Of a stretch of 35,304 nucleotides of DNA, positions 23,634 to 31,476 are shown piece after piece. A program made the translations under genes and the position numbers. The stretch is taken from the NCBI GenBank assembly GCA_964506185.1, contig CAZDKL010000016.1, positions 1-35,304 on the forward strand. The letters run 5' to 3'. Within the stretch, counting starts at the first letter, position 1. Each line of letters begins with the position of its first letter. The DNA comes from UBA2144 sp964506185 (lineage in GTDB: Bacteria; Patescibacteriota; Gracilibacteria; Peribacterales; Peribacteraceae). The notes below the pieces were generated by a model. The model ran no database searches and had not been told where the DNA came from. It saw only the letters and a program-made list of their open reading frames with translations.

Positions 23634-24957
23634 GCAAAGCAGTTAAGAATTCTTCAGGGATACCGTGCTCAGAAGCAGGGCTGATTTCCTTCTCCTTAAG
23701 CTTATCAGGATCTTTTATTTGTGGAAGCACTTCCTTAAGAAACATTTGCATTACCGGAGTATCGTCGAAATCACCTCGCTCGTGTGCAAGTAGGAAGGCA
23801 GTGCGCATCTCGTCAATTGTACCCACGCACTCAAACGGCTTGTTTCCGGCCAACCCTAATAGTTGCCTGTAGAGTATTCCTTGAGTCTGATCCTCGAATA
23901 TATTTTGACCAAACATTTCTATGAGCTGCTCTTTTGGAATGTATGCAGAGAACAAAGCGAAGGTCGAAGCGCATTTTGAACACTCACAACACCATCGAGA
24001 ATCCGATTCTTCCTTTATGATCTTCCAGTTCTTGTTACAACTTGTAACTTTGGAGAAGTGCTGAGGGAGTTTGGAGAAGTATCTGACGATTCCTAGTTCG
24101 CTTAAGTGCCTTAAGAGACTGAAGTACTTGATATCAGGCGTTATGAAGTTTTCTATGTAAGATGAGATCATCTGTTCAGCTTGCCAGCCCTTGCTCCACT
24201 GGTGATTTACTGTACGTCCCCATTTCTTTAGATTTCCTTCGTCTGCAGATCGCTCGTTACTCATCACTATAGATTCAAATCCGTAGATTAAACTTAAGAA
24301 AACATTTAAATAAGATATGTAAGCGGTAATAGGTACGTGGCCATTCATTGCATCTTGCTCATTTAATTCAAATAAATTTTCCGAGAGTGTTCTCTCCACA
24401 GTTAGGCATGGGAGTTCAAGGTCCTCCACGAGCGCATCAATAAGTGGATGACCCCCAAGTCTCATCAAAGTTACATCGAATCCAGCTTTTTTTAGAATTT
24501 CTATTGTAACAATTGAATCTTTACCGCCTCCAATAGGGACCAAGACTTTTCCTGGTGTGTATGGACGTGTTAATGGTTCTAGATAATCGTTATCCGTTGT
24601 GGCCGGAAAATCGATAATACCTTCAGGATTTAATTTGTTTTTAAAAAAGAACTCCATCAATCCATTTTCGTAGACCTTGTCCCAAAATTCAGCATGGGTT
24701 TTGGTTAGTTGTCCCGATCTAATCTCTATCTTCTTTGGACAATAGGTTTTGTAGTAACTTGTACCGGCTATCATGTGCAATGCCAAAAGAGAGCGGTCAA
24801 TTAATGCAAGCGGAGTCTGCTGGCATTCCATTCCGCCCGGTAGGGAAAGAGATTCCATAAAAGGTATTTCACCGTCTATGCTATATCTTAATTCCAGATA
24901 AGCCCCATCCTGATCAAATGCGCAAGAGTCGAATACGAATTCAGAGTATTTATCCAT
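23614..24957 (-). CDS. murL: MurL-like UDP-MurNAc-L-Ala-L-Glu epimerase
   Basis: 447 residues. In Xanthomonas, MurL converts the terminal L-Glu of UDP-MurNAc-L-Ala-L-Glu to D-Glu with ATP, after MurD2 has added L-Glu. Signs of the family are a PP-loop-like VLVPIGGGKDS (143-148), the following TIEILKKAGFDVTLM, SNERSADEGN, HQWSKGWQAEQMI, and a CCECSKCASTF cysteine cluster after SRW. The gene overlaps murD by 20 bp in the same strand and direction, the expected partner. Automated annotation would probably call it hypothetical. It would let the cell make D-Glu for peptidoglycan without glutamate racemase; whether racemase is absent cannot be seen here. TATCAT lies 6 bases before the ATG. Confidence 0.75.
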   Translation of the reverse strand: MDKYSEFVFDSCAFDQDGAYLELRYSIDGEIPFMESLSLPGGMECQQTPLALIDRSLLALHMIAGTSYYKTYCPKKIEIRSGQLTKTHAEFWDKVYENGLMEFFFKNKLNPEGIIDFPATTDNDYLEPLTRPYTPGKVLVPIGGGKDSIVTIEILKKAGFDVTLMRLGGHPLIDALVEDLELPCLTVERTLSENLFELNEQDAMNGHVPITAYISYLNVFLSLIYGFESIVMSNERSADEGNLKKWGRTVNHQWSKGWQAEQMISSYIENFITPDIKYFSLLRHLSELGIVRYFSKLPQHFSKVTSCNKNWKIIKEESDSRWCCECSKCASTFALFSAYIPKEQLIEMFGQNIFEDQTQGILYRQLLGLAGNKPFECVGTIDEMRTAFLLAHERGDFDDTPVMQMFLKEVLPQIKDPDKLKEKEISPASEHGIPEEFLTALHAPEGS

Positions 24958-24963
24958 GGGCGT

Positions 24964-24969
24964 ATGATA
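24964..24969 (-). promoter_or_regulatory. -10-like box of murL-murD
   Basis: TATCAT on the minus strand, 6 bases before the ATG at 24957. No clear -35. Confidence 0.4.
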
Positions 24970-24997
24970 GCGAAAATCAGATCAGAATAATATTGTC

Positions 24998-25027
24998 TTG
25001 CATTTTAAGTCCTTAGGGGAGTATAAA
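24998..25027 (+). promoter_or_regulatory. Promoter of the 88-residue protein gene
   Basis: -35 TTGCAT (24998-25003), 18-base spacer, -10 TATAAA (25022-25027). The expected start near 25034 is right at the ATG at 25035, predicting a leaderless mRNA. Confidence 0.6.
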
Positions 25028-25034
25028 GTTGTAA

Positions 25035-25301
25035 ATGTCAGCTGAGTCGCCATCAGAGTCAGATGATGATGGGCATACAGAGAGCCCTGAGGAAAGGGAG
25101 CAAAGGATTTTAAGAGCCGTTAGGCGTGAATGGATGGCTGCCTTAAATAATCCCGAAGTTAGTAAAATGTCGGCATTTTTCTTTCACCATATTGTTACTA
25201 CTGTGTGCAAAGATCAGCCTGATATAACAGGAGCAGAAGTTTACAAAGTAATACATCTAATTGATGATGGGAAGGTTGGTATTGAAGATGAGAAGGGGTG
25301 A
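25035..25301 (+). CDS. Small acidic protein, unknown function
   Basis: 88 residues. The first 20 are acidic and polar (MSAESPSESDDDGHTESPEE); the rest is probably helical (REQRILRAVRREWMAALNN, MSAFFFHHIVTTVC, DITGAEVYKVIHLIDDGK). No signal peptide, membrane segment or motif that I recognise. It ends in TGA shortly before tRNA-Leu and may share its promoter. A good promoter immediately upstream supports it as a gene. Confidence 0.6.
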   Translation: MSAESPSESDDDGHTESPEEREQRILRAVRREWMAALNNPEVSKMSAFFFHHIVTTVCKDQPDITGAEVYKVIHLIDDGKVGIEDEKG

Positions 25302-25335
25302 AATTAGTAATAATGTCTGATAATATTGGGAAAGA

Positions 25336-25422
25336 GCCGGAGTGGCGGAACTGGTAGACGCGCACGACTCAAAATCGTGTACTCGCAAGAGTGTGAGAGT
25401 TCAAGTCTCTCCTCCGGCACCA
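25336..25422 (+). tRNA. tRNA-Leu (CAA)
   Basis: 87-nt type II tRNA. Acceptor GCCGGAG (25336-25342) pairs with CTCCGGC (25412-25418), followed by A and encoded CCA. The anticodon loop ACTCAAAAT gives CAA. The variable arm (TGTACTCGCAAGAGTGT region) is long, as expected for leucine. No intron. Confidence 0.95.
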
Positions 25423-25477
25423 GTCTGAACCATGATTCATAAGATTTAAGGATTAGCTTGATTACGGAGAATTAGCC

Positions 25478-25498
25478 TGTATGTACAATGTACATACA
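25478..25498. repeat. Palindrome TGTATGTACA-A-TGTACATACA
   Basis: Perfect 10-bp arms around one central A, between tRNA-Leu and the convergent phosphoribosyltransferase gene. The arm is the same as at 4916-4947, also a convergent junction. Confidence 0.8.
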
Positions 25499-25502
25499 CT
25501 GG

Positions 25503-26138
25503 TCATGAACGGAGTATCTTTAAAACCTCTTCATCTCCAACTTCTGTAAATTCCCTATAAAACTGCCCGACCGCATAGAAGTCCTCTGGCTCAGCTAGTA
25601 TATATGCCTCATCGGATTTCTCCTTTAGTCTAAGTCCCGTATCAGTTGGACACACCGGAAGAGCGACAATCAGCTTCTTTACTTTAGCGTTTCTAAGATC
25701 GTCCATTGCGGCATAGATTGTTGAGCCTGTTGCGGCGCCGTCATCAGTTAAAATCACGGTTTTGCCCTCAAGGTCAGGTCTAGCCTGAATAAGATATGCT
25801 TCTTTCCTTCGATGAAGCTCTTGCTCTTCCTCTTCAATCACATCTTCAACAGCATCCCAATCGACTGAGTGCATTTGCATAGCTTTATCGTCCATAAATG
25901 TTGCTCCACCCTCTGCAATTGCTCCAACAGCAAACTCACGATGCTCTGGATGGCCAATTTTTCGGACAATGTATGGAAAAAGAGGGAGATTTAGATCCTT
26001 ACTGAGTACTGAGCCCACGACTACTCCGCCTCTGACCAGTGCAAGCACTAAAGTATCCTCAGAATTCTTATAAGAATATAATTTTTTGGCCAGAAGGGCG
26101 CCGGCAGAGGCTCTGGAGTCGAATGGAAGAGTATTCAC
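25503..26138 (-). CDS. Type I phosphoribosyltransferase-family protein
   Basis: 211 residues, GTG start. The PRPP-binding motif VILTDDGAATGSTIYAA and the upstream LALVRGGVVVGSVLS and VRKIGHPEHREFAVGAI match the phosphoribosyltransferase group often annotated as predicted phosphoribosyltransferase, normal length. The family hood contains an acidic helix (VEDVIEEEEQELHRRKEAYL). The substrate is not known. TAGAAT lies 6 bases before the GTG, with no Shine-Dalgarno, so the mRNA is probably leaderless. Divergent from glutamate dehydrogenase. Confidence 0.85.
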   Translation of the reverse strand: MNTLPFDSRASAGALLAKKLYSYKNSEDTLVLALVRGGVVVGSVLSKDLNLPLFPYIVRKIGHPEHREFAVGAIAEGGATFMDDKAMQMHSVDWDAVEDVIEEEEQELHRRKEAYLIQARPDLEGKTVILTDDGAATGSTIYAAMDDLRNAKVKKLIVALPVCPTDTGLRLKEKSDEAYILAEPEDFYAVGQFYREFTEVGDEEVLKILRS

Positions 26139-26144
26139 AGACTG

Positions 26145-26150
26145 ATTCTA
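26145..26150 (-). promoter_or_regulatory. -10 box of the phosphoribosyltransferase gene
   Basis: TAGAAT on the minus strand, 6 bases before the GTG at 26138. -35 unclear. Confidence 0.4.
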
Positions 26151-26236
26151 CTCTTATTTTGTTAGAAAAATCACAGTTGCATGGGACAAAAGAAGGTATA
26201 TTCTTGATAACAATCAACAATCGACACGCTACGCTC

Positions 26237-26285
26237 TCAACAATCAACTATTCACTATTCACTTTTAACTTTTCACTTCTCAATT
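26237..26285 (+). repeat. Seven degenerate 7-bp units abutting the GDH start codon
   Basis: TCAACAA, TCAACTA, TTCACTA, TTCACTT, TTAACTT, TTCACTT, CTCAATT run without gap into the ATG at 26286. Two CAATCRA units lie further upstream (26211-26224). No Shine-Dalgarno is present in this leader. Confidence 0.8.
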
Positions 26286-27605
26286 ATGCCAACAACGATA
26301 ACAGAGTCAGACACAACAACAACTACTTCCACTCCTTACACCAGATTCAAGACGACGCTTAATAAAGTTCTGCCAAAAATGGAGATGACAGAGAAGGAGA
26401 CAGCTTTTTTTGCTGAACCACAACACATTCATAGGAAAGAAATTGCTATAAAAAAAGATGACGGTACTACTGCTACTTATCCATCATTTAGAGTGCAGTT
26501 TAATAATGCACGCGGGCCTTACAAAGGAGGAATCAGATACCATCCCGAAGCAGATGAGGAAGAAGTGAAAGCATTGGCTGCCTTGATGGCAATAAAGACT
26601 GCGGTTGTTAACATTCCATTTGGAGGAGGTAAGGGGGGTGTTCAGTTAGATCCCAAAAGTTTAAGCAAGAAGGAGCTCGAGTCAGTTTCACGCGCGTATG
26701 TCAGGGCTATGAAGGACTACATTGGATCGGATATCGACTGTCCAGCTCCGGACGTTAATACAAATCCGGTAATTATGGCATGGATGAGAGACGAGTATGA
26801 AAAAGAGACAGGAACATTCAGTCCATCTGTTATAACTGGTAAGCCAATGTCGTTTGGAGGATCGATCGGACGCGATACTGCGACTGCGAGAGGAGGGTAT
26901 TTCATTGTTGAAGAGTTGATTGAAAGAACTGCAATGGATCCAGACGAACTCAAAGTTGTAATTCAGGGATTTGGAAACGCCGGAATGCACATGGCGCACT
27001 ATTTGCACAACGCAGGTTTCACAGTTGTCGCAGTTTCAGATTCACACGGAGGAATTTATTCACCTGATGGTATCGATCCGGTCAGAATTGAAAAACATAA
27101 GAGAAAAACCGGTGAAGTTACGGGTGAATATTGTGAAGGGTCGGTTTGTGATCTAAATCGAATGAAGTTTGATAACGTTGAGAGGGTTACGAATGAGCAA
27201 TTACTTGAAATTCCATGCGACATTCTCATCCCAGCGGCGCTCGACAATGTAATTACTGCAGAAAATGCTCCAAGAATTCAGACTAAGTTTATTCTTGAGC
27301 TTGCAAACGGCCCGACTACTCCGGAGGCTGATGAAATTTTGGATAGAAGAGGAGTCAAAGTAATACCGGACGTGCTTGCGAATGCGGGAGGAGTAACAGT
27401 CAGCTATTTCGAATGGACTCAAGGGCGAAGCGGTGAGCAGTGGACAGAGGATAAGGTGGATCGAGAGCTGAAGAGGATTGTCTTGGATGCATATAAGTCA
27501 GTTCGTCGTGAGGCTTACAGACAAAAGATTAGTTACAGGGAAGCTGCCTTCCGAATTGGCATAAAAAGGATGGTTGAAGCAATGAGGGCTCGCGGTTGGG
27601 TGTAA
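26286..27605 (+). CDS. gdhA: Glutamate dehydrogenase (Glu/Leu/Phe/Val family)
   Basis: 439-residue cytoplasmic enzyme interconverting glutamate with 2-oxoglutarate and ammonia using NAD(P). GPYKGGIRYHP (Lys80), the catalytic lysine in PFGGGKGGV (Lys116), PAPDVNT and the Rossmann motif VVIQGFGNAGMHMA are intact; ELANGPTTPEAD and PDVLANAGGVTVSYFEW complete the family signature. A Thr-rich N-terminus (TTTTTSTP) of about 17 residues is extra. It could supply the L-Glu used by the predicted MurD-MurL route, though that link is only functional inference. A 7-bp repeat array directly precedes the start. Downstream is a thioredoxin reductase-like gene. Confidence 0.95.
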   Translation: MPTTITESDTTTTTSTPYTRFKTTLNKVLPKMEMTEKETAFFAEPQHIHRKEIAIKKDDGTTATYPSFRVQFNNARGPYKGGIRYHPEADEEEVKALAALMAIKTAVVNIPFGGGKGGVQLDPKSLSKKELESVSRAYVRAMKDYIGSDIDCPAPDVNTNPVIMAWMRDEYEKETGTFSPSVITGKPMSFGGSIGRDTATARGGYFIVEELIERTAMDPDELKVVIQGFGNAGMHMAHYLHNAGFTVVAVSDSHGGIYSPDGIDPVRIEKHKRKTGEVTGEYCEGSVCDLNRMKFDNVERVTNEQLLEIPCDILIPAALDNVITAENAPRIQTKFILELANGPTTPEADEILDRRGVKVIPDVLANAGGVTVSYFEWTQGRSGEQWTEDKVDRELKRIVLDAYKSVRREAYRQKISYREAAFRIGIKRMVEAMRARGWV

Positions 27606-27607
27606 CG

Positions 27608-27642
27608 ACAATTGACAATTAACAATTGACAATTAACAATAG
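27608..27642 (+). repeat. Five tandem ACAATTR heptamers before the TrxB-like gene
   Basis: ACAATTG, ACAATTA, ACAATTG, ACAATTA, ACAATAG, then GACTT and the ATG at 27648. The last unit's AGGA could serve as a weak ribosome-binding site. Confidence 0.85.
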
Positions 27643-27647
27643 GACTT

Positions 27648-28565
27648 ATGTATGACACAGCAATCATTGGACTAGGTTGCGCTGGTTACACCGCGGCCAT
27701 TTATTCAGCCAGATATAAGCTAAACACTCTAATAGTAGGTGAGACTGAAGGTGGAATGGGTATGACTGCGGCGGAAGTTGGAAACTGGCCGGGCAACATA
27801 GATATTAAGGGGCCAGATTTGATGGAAAACTTTAAAAAGCATGCTGTCAGTTTCGAAAATGTAACTCAGAAAACTGCGAGAGTTGAAAAAGTAGAGAAGT
27901 CAGGAGAAGGTTATAAGCTTACATATCAGAACGGAGAGACTGACGAAGCTAAAACGATAATTTTTGCAACCGGATCAGATAAAAGACACTTGGGAATTCC
28001 TGGAGAGTATGAGTTCAGCGGGAAGGGGGTTACATACTGCGCAACGTGCGATGCATTTTTCTACAAAGGTAAAAATGTTGCGGTAATTGGAGGAGGAGAC
28101 AGTGCAGTTGAGGGTGCTGCAATCGCCGCACAGGTCGCGAACAAAGTTTATTTGATTCACAGAAAGCCTGAGTTCAGAGCCGAACCGTTTTGGGTCGATG
28201 AAGTTAACAGCAAAGACAATGTTGAGTTTGTTTTAGAAACGAATGTGATCGAAGTATTGGGAGAACAGGTCGTGACTGGGGTAAAACTGGATAAAGAATT
28301 CAATGGATCAGATCAGATTGCAGTCAGTGGAGTATTTATAGAGATCGGAGCGATACCATCGACGTCGTTGGCCGAAAGCATAGGTTGCGCATTGGATGAC
28401 AGGAAGCACCTGAAGGTTGGAGAAGATATGGCAACGTCAGTAAAAGGTGTCTTTGCTGCGGGGGATGTAAGCTCAGGCTCAAATCACTTCGCACAATTCG
28501 CCACGGCGGCAGGGGAGGGATCAGTTGCAGCGAATAGCGTATTTAATTACCTGCAAGCCGGATAA
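27648..28565 (+). CDS. trxB: Thioredoxin reductase-like flavoprotein
   Basis: 305-residue FAD- and NAD(P)H-dependent disulfide reductase. FAD site IIGLGCAGYTAA (GxGxAG form) at the N-terminus, redox pair CATC (Cys131, Cys134), second nucleotide site VIGGGDSAVEGA and C-terminal GVFAAGDVSSGSNHFAQFATAAGEGSVAA fit TrxB; length is normal. EVGNWPGN replaces the common VENFPG. It lies 42 bp after glutamate dehydrogenase in the same direction. It should keep thioredoxin or a related thiol protein reduced; the partner is not in view. Confidence 0.9.
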   Translation: MYDTAIIGLGCAGYTAAIYSARYKLNTLIVGETEGGMGMTAAEVGNWPGNIDIKGPDLMENFKKHAVSFENVTQKTARVEKVEKSGEGYKLTYQNGETDEAKTIIFATGSDKRHLGIPGEYEFSGKGVTYCATCDAFFYKGKNVAVIGGGDSAVEGAAIAAQVANKVYLIHRKPEFRAEPFWVDEVNSKDNVEFVLETNVIEVLGEQVVTGVKLDKEFNGSDQIAVSGVFIEIGAIPSTSLAESIGCALDDRKHLKVGEDMATSVKGVFAAGDVSSGSNHFAQFATAAGEGSVAANSVFNYLQAG

Positions 28566-28614
28566 TTTAGGTTTTTTTCTTGTTTTTAAGCCCATAATCC
28601 GTATCCTACACGGG

Positions 28615-28812
28615 ATGCCAAGAGGAAAACGCACTGTATTCGCCATGTTCTGCAAGAAGTCGGGAAACCGGCTGGGGACTTTGCGTTTCCATAAGCAGGA
28701 TAAGAGGGGCAAAGGTTGGAAGGAGCATGCTGAGGGGCTCAAGAAATACTGTCCAAAGTGTAGATCTAAGGAAGATGTTAAATTGAAGGAGGAGAAGCAC
28801 TCTTCAAAGTAA
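28615..28812 (+). CDS. rpmG: Ribosomal protein bL33-like zinc-ribbon protein
   Basis: 65 residues from ATG 28615 (MPRGKRTVFAMFCKKSG); the open frame extends further upstream into trxB, but this start gives the family-like N-terminus. FAMFCKKSGNRLGTLRF and GLKKYCPKCRSKEDVKL resemble L33, whose second CxxC sits in KYCPxC. The first Cys pair is reduced to one Cys, and a basic insertion (HKQDKRGKGWKEH) is present. Highly basic overall. The start codon follows trxB by 49 bp and dmt follows it by 6 bp. Confidence 0.6.
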   Translation: MPRGKRTVFAMFCKKSGNRLGTLRFHKQDKRGKGWKEHAEGLKKYCPKCRSKEDVKLKEEKHSSK

Positions 28813-28818
28813 TACGTT

Positions 28819-29712
28819 ATGCATTCGAAGGAAGAACGAACCGGCGAGCTGATGCTTATTGGTGCGTGTGTTCTTGAGGGATTATTTCCGATAGTAGCTA
28901 ACAGGGCTGCAGATATATTTCCTCCATTATTTTTCCTAGGATTTTGTTCACTATCAGCAGGATTATTATTTGTATTGCACAGTTTATTGACTGGAAAGTG
29001 GAGTACAAAAATTAGGCATAAAGATATTTTAAATATATTGGGGATAGTTGTTTTTATATTTTCAGCTTTTGTGCTGATTATGATTGGGACAAAACACACG
29101 TCTGGAATAAATACAGCTCTTCTTCTTAAGGCTGAGATATTTTTCACATTTATATTTGCCACTCTAGTACTTCATGAGCGTTTATCCAGAATACAATTTG
29201 TCGGAATGATTGTAATACTTGCCGGAGGACTTCTAATCGCATTCAATGGAACGCTTTCAATAAATTTCGGGGACATGTTAATTATCTTAGGTACTGCCTT
29301 ATTCCCATTTGGTAATACATATGCGAAAAAAGCTATGAAGTCCTTACCAATCAATATTGTATTGATGCTCAGATATCTGATAGGTGGAACTGTGCTAATG
29401 ATTCTAAGTTTGTTACTTGAAGATATACATCTAATTAGAAATGTAGAATTGTATTCAGCGGCTTGGATTTTGATAACATATATAGTTCCAATTCTGATTT
29501 TCTCTAAAATACTTATTTATGGAGGCTTCAAAAGAATTCCTCTGGGTAGGGCGATTTATATTGTGTCATCAGCGCCCGCTTTCAGTCTAATATTCGCTTT
29601 TTTCATCCTTAAAGAGTATCCGACTCTGTATCAGGCAGGAGGATTTGTGCTGACAGTGCTTGGAGTTTATCTTCTGATGGCTAAAAATAAGGTCGTGTCG
29701 TATAGTAGTTAA
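28819..29712 (+). CDS. EamA-domain transporter (DMT superfamily)
   Basis: 297-residue inner-membrane protein with about ten hydrophobic segments in two EamA repeats. First half: GTKHTSGINTALLLKAEIFFTFIF and VLHERLSRIQFVGMIVILAGG; second half: AIYIVSSAPAFSLIFAFFILKEYPT and GFVLTVLGVYLL, both typical (LxE near the end of each repeat). Members export amino acids, nucleosides or other small metabolites; the substrate is unknown. Tight spacing (6 bp before, 1 bp after) ties it to the L33-like, Nudix and recF genes. Confidence 0.85.
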   Translation: MHSKEERTGELMLIGACVLEGLFPIVANRAADIFPPLFFLGFCSLSAGLLFVLHSLLTGKWSTKIRHKDILNILGIVVFIFSAFVLIMIGTKHTSGINTALLLKAEIFFTFIFATLVLHERLSRIQFVGMIVILAGGLLIAFNGTLSINFGDMLIILGTALFPFGNTYAKKAMKSLPINIVLMLRYLIGGTVLMILSLLLEDIHLIRNVELYSAAWILITYIVPILIFSKILIYGGFKRIPLGRAIYIVSSAPAFSLIFAFFILKEYPTLYQAGGFVLTVLGVYLLMAKNKVVSYSS

Positions 29713-29713
29713 G

Positions 29714-30175
29714 ATGGAAGATGTTTATCGTGCTTGCTCATCGATAGTTGTGTTTAAAAAGAATGAGAATCCTACAAAGATTCTTCTTTTACATAAGCCA
29801 AGGAAGAAGGATGCATGGCAGATACCGCAAGGAGGTGTCGATGAAGGTGAAACGCATGAGGAAGCAGCGCTAAGAGAGCTAAAAGAAGAGTCAGGTCTGG
29901 TTGGTAAGCTGGTGGGGAAGAGCGAGACTGTCTATCAGTATGATTTTCCGGATTCTTACCGCAGATTCAGGCCGGATAATGTATGCGGCCAGAGGATTGA
30001 GTTCTGTTTTGCCGTAATAGAAGGCTCAGATGAAGTATTGGTGGATCAGTCAGAAATAGATTCCTTTGCATGGGCGACCAAAAATGAGATTGGCAATTAC
30101 ATTAAACGAAAAGAGTACCTGGAATTGGTCAAAAAGCTCGTCGACGAGGGTGAAAAACTGCTAGGATCTGCGTAA
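29714..30175 (+). CDS. rppH: Nudix hydrolase, RppH-like
   Basis: 153 residues. A complete Nudix box GGVDEGETHEEAALRELKEESGL (residues 40-62) with all metal-binding Glu residues, preceded by WQIPQGG, the RppH form that acts on 5'-triphosphate RNA or dinucleoside polyphosphates. Length matches RppH (about 160). QYDFPDSYRRF and GQRIEFCFAV also agree. It starts 1 bp after the DMT gene and its TAA overlaps the recF ATG by one base (TAATG), so translation is likely coupled. If most mRNAs are leaderless, RppH-type 5' processing would be of extra interest. Confidence 0.8.
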   Translation: MEDVYRACSSIVVFKKNENPTKILLLHKPRKKDAWQIPQGGVDEGETHEEAALRELKEESGLVGKLVGKSETVYQYDFPDSYRRFRPDNVCGQRIEFCFAVIEGSDEVLVDQSEIDSFAWATKNEIGNYIKRKEYLELVKKLVDEGEKLLGSA

Positions 30176-31275
30176 TGCGAATCAAGTCTCTCAGCCTAGA
30201 GAAATTCAGAAGCTTTCCGGAGCTTGAAGTAAGCTTTGTAGATGAGAATGTGTACGTTTTGCTTGGTCCTAATGGTGCAGGCAAGACTAATATACTCGAA
30301 TCAATTTCAGTCTTATCAGAAACAAGGTCATTTTTAGGTTCAGCTGAGATAGATTTAGTTCATTGGGGAGAAGAATTCACTCGAGTTAAAGCAAACCTCA
30401 AAAACGATCAGTCAGAAGAGAGCTTTATAGAGGTAGTAAGTCAGATTGCACCAAGAAAACAGAAGGCCTGCTTCATTAATGACGTAAGAACTCAAGTTGC
30501 CGATGCAGTCGGGCATCTTCCGACGGTATCTTTCCTCCCGCAGGACCTGGAGCTGTTCTCAGGCTCTCCTCAGGCCAGGCGAAAGTTCCTGGATTCACTA
30601 CTAGGTCAAGTCAGCCCTGAGTATTCAAGGGCACTGAGCCAATATACGAAGATACTTAAGCAGAGAAATTCATTGCTTAGAAAGATTGCTGAGGGAATTG
30701 CAAAAAGAGGGGATCTAAAACAATGGGATCAAATGATTAGCGAAGCAGGAAGCATCCTTATCCTCAAGCGACTTGAACTTATTGAAGTTTTCCAATGCAC
30801 TCTTCTTCAAGAGCTTAATACGTTGGGTGAATCTTGGGGTAAGGCAGAGCTTGTGTATAAGAGGAAAGGTAGGGCGAGGATAGAGGACGAGATTATGATC
30901 GAGCTTATGGAGCATCTTCAGCATTATCAGGAGCGAGACATCATGCTTCAGTCCACAACAGTCGGTCCGCACCGCGATGATTGGTTTGTTGAGGCTGATG
31001 AAAGAGAGATTACGACCTTTGCGTCACGCGGACAGCAGAGAGCGGCAGTTCTTGCTTTGATATTTCTTAAAGTTTCATTTCTTGAAATCAGGAGAGGGGA
31101 GAAACCGATTGTACTCTTGGATGATGTCTTCTCTGAGCTTGATGATAATCACCAGCGGGCACTCCTTAAGTGCTTTGATGATTATCAGGTAATTATTTCA
31201 GCCACTCATGTGCCGTCAGGGATAAAAGATGCGAAGGTATGGAATATGGAGGAAATAGTTGCATCAAAAAAGTAA
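30175..31275 (+). CDS. recF: DNA replication/repair protein RecF
   Basis: 366-residue SMC-like ATPase that helps load RecA at gaps. Walker A GPNGAGKTN (31-39), signature FASRGQQRAAVLAL and Walker B PIVLLDDVFSELDDNHQ are intact; FLDSLLGQVSPEYSRAL and RNSLLRK in the arm domain are typical. Start overlaps the Nudix stop. It is not next to dnaA/dnaN/gyrB as in many bacteria but joined to nudix and a transporter, and lies near ruvC, another recombination gene. Length normal. Confidence 0.95.
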   Translation: MRIKSLSLEKFRSFPELEVSFVDENVYVLLGPNGAGKTNILESISVLSETRSFLGSAEIDLVHWGEEFTRVKANLKNDQSEESFIEVVSQIAPRKQKACFINDVRTQVADAVGHLPTVSFLPQDLELFSGSPQARRKFLDSLLGQVSPEYSRALSQYTKILKQRNSLLRKIAEGIAKRGDLKQWDQMISEAGSILILKRLELIEVFQCTLLQELNTLGESWGKAELVYKRKGRARIEDEIMIELMEHLQHYQERDIMLQSTTVGPHRDDWFVEADEREITTFASRGQQRAAVLALIFLKVSFLEIRRGEKPIVLLDDVFSELDDNHQRALLKCFDDYQVIISATHVPSGIKDAKVWNMEEIVASKK

Positions 31276-31309
31276 GCTTTCCACTTGAGGATATTATATA
31301 GATCATTAG

Positions 31310-31473
31310 TGTAGGTGGTCCGGGAGTAGCTCATGCGGGTGATCATAGGTAATGTGGCGATGTGATGTTGCCGCGAAGATCCGATTGATTTGCCTGCCGA
31401 GTTACTGGGCGAGAAGAATTGAGCCTTTATGGCTGATGAAAACAATTGTTCTCGCCCGTACCCGGGCCTTTTT
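31310..31473 (+). ncRNA. Structured RNA candidate 1 with switch-like terminator
   Basis: Non-coding DNA after recF. Stem A: AGTAGCTC (31325-31332) with GAGTTACT (31399-31406), one G-U. Inside is hairpin GTGGCGAT (31354-31361) with GTTGCCGC (31367-31374), G-U pairs allowed. Stem B: a 15-base arm (31407-31421) pairs with 31443-31457 at 14 of 15, enclosing AGCC/GGCT. A classic terminator follows: GCCCG (31454-31458), loop TACC, CGGGC (31463-31467), then TTTTT (31469-31473). Stem B and the terminator share 31454-31457, so they exclude each other, as in attenuators or riboswitches. No downstream plus-strand gene is near. 5' end and promoter (ATATTATATAG region) are estimates. Not matched to any known RNA class. 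Confidence 0.6.
31454..31473 (+). terminator. Intrinsic terminator of RNA candidate 1
   Basis: GCCCG-TACC-CGGGC stem followed by C and five T. It also serves as a terminator for recF if transcription reads through. Confidence 0.75.
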
Positions 31474-31476
31474 AAA

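Noticed and set aside
26211..26285. CRISPR-like array before gdhA
   Set aside because: Units are 7 bp and contiguous; there are no spacers, and no cas genes are present.
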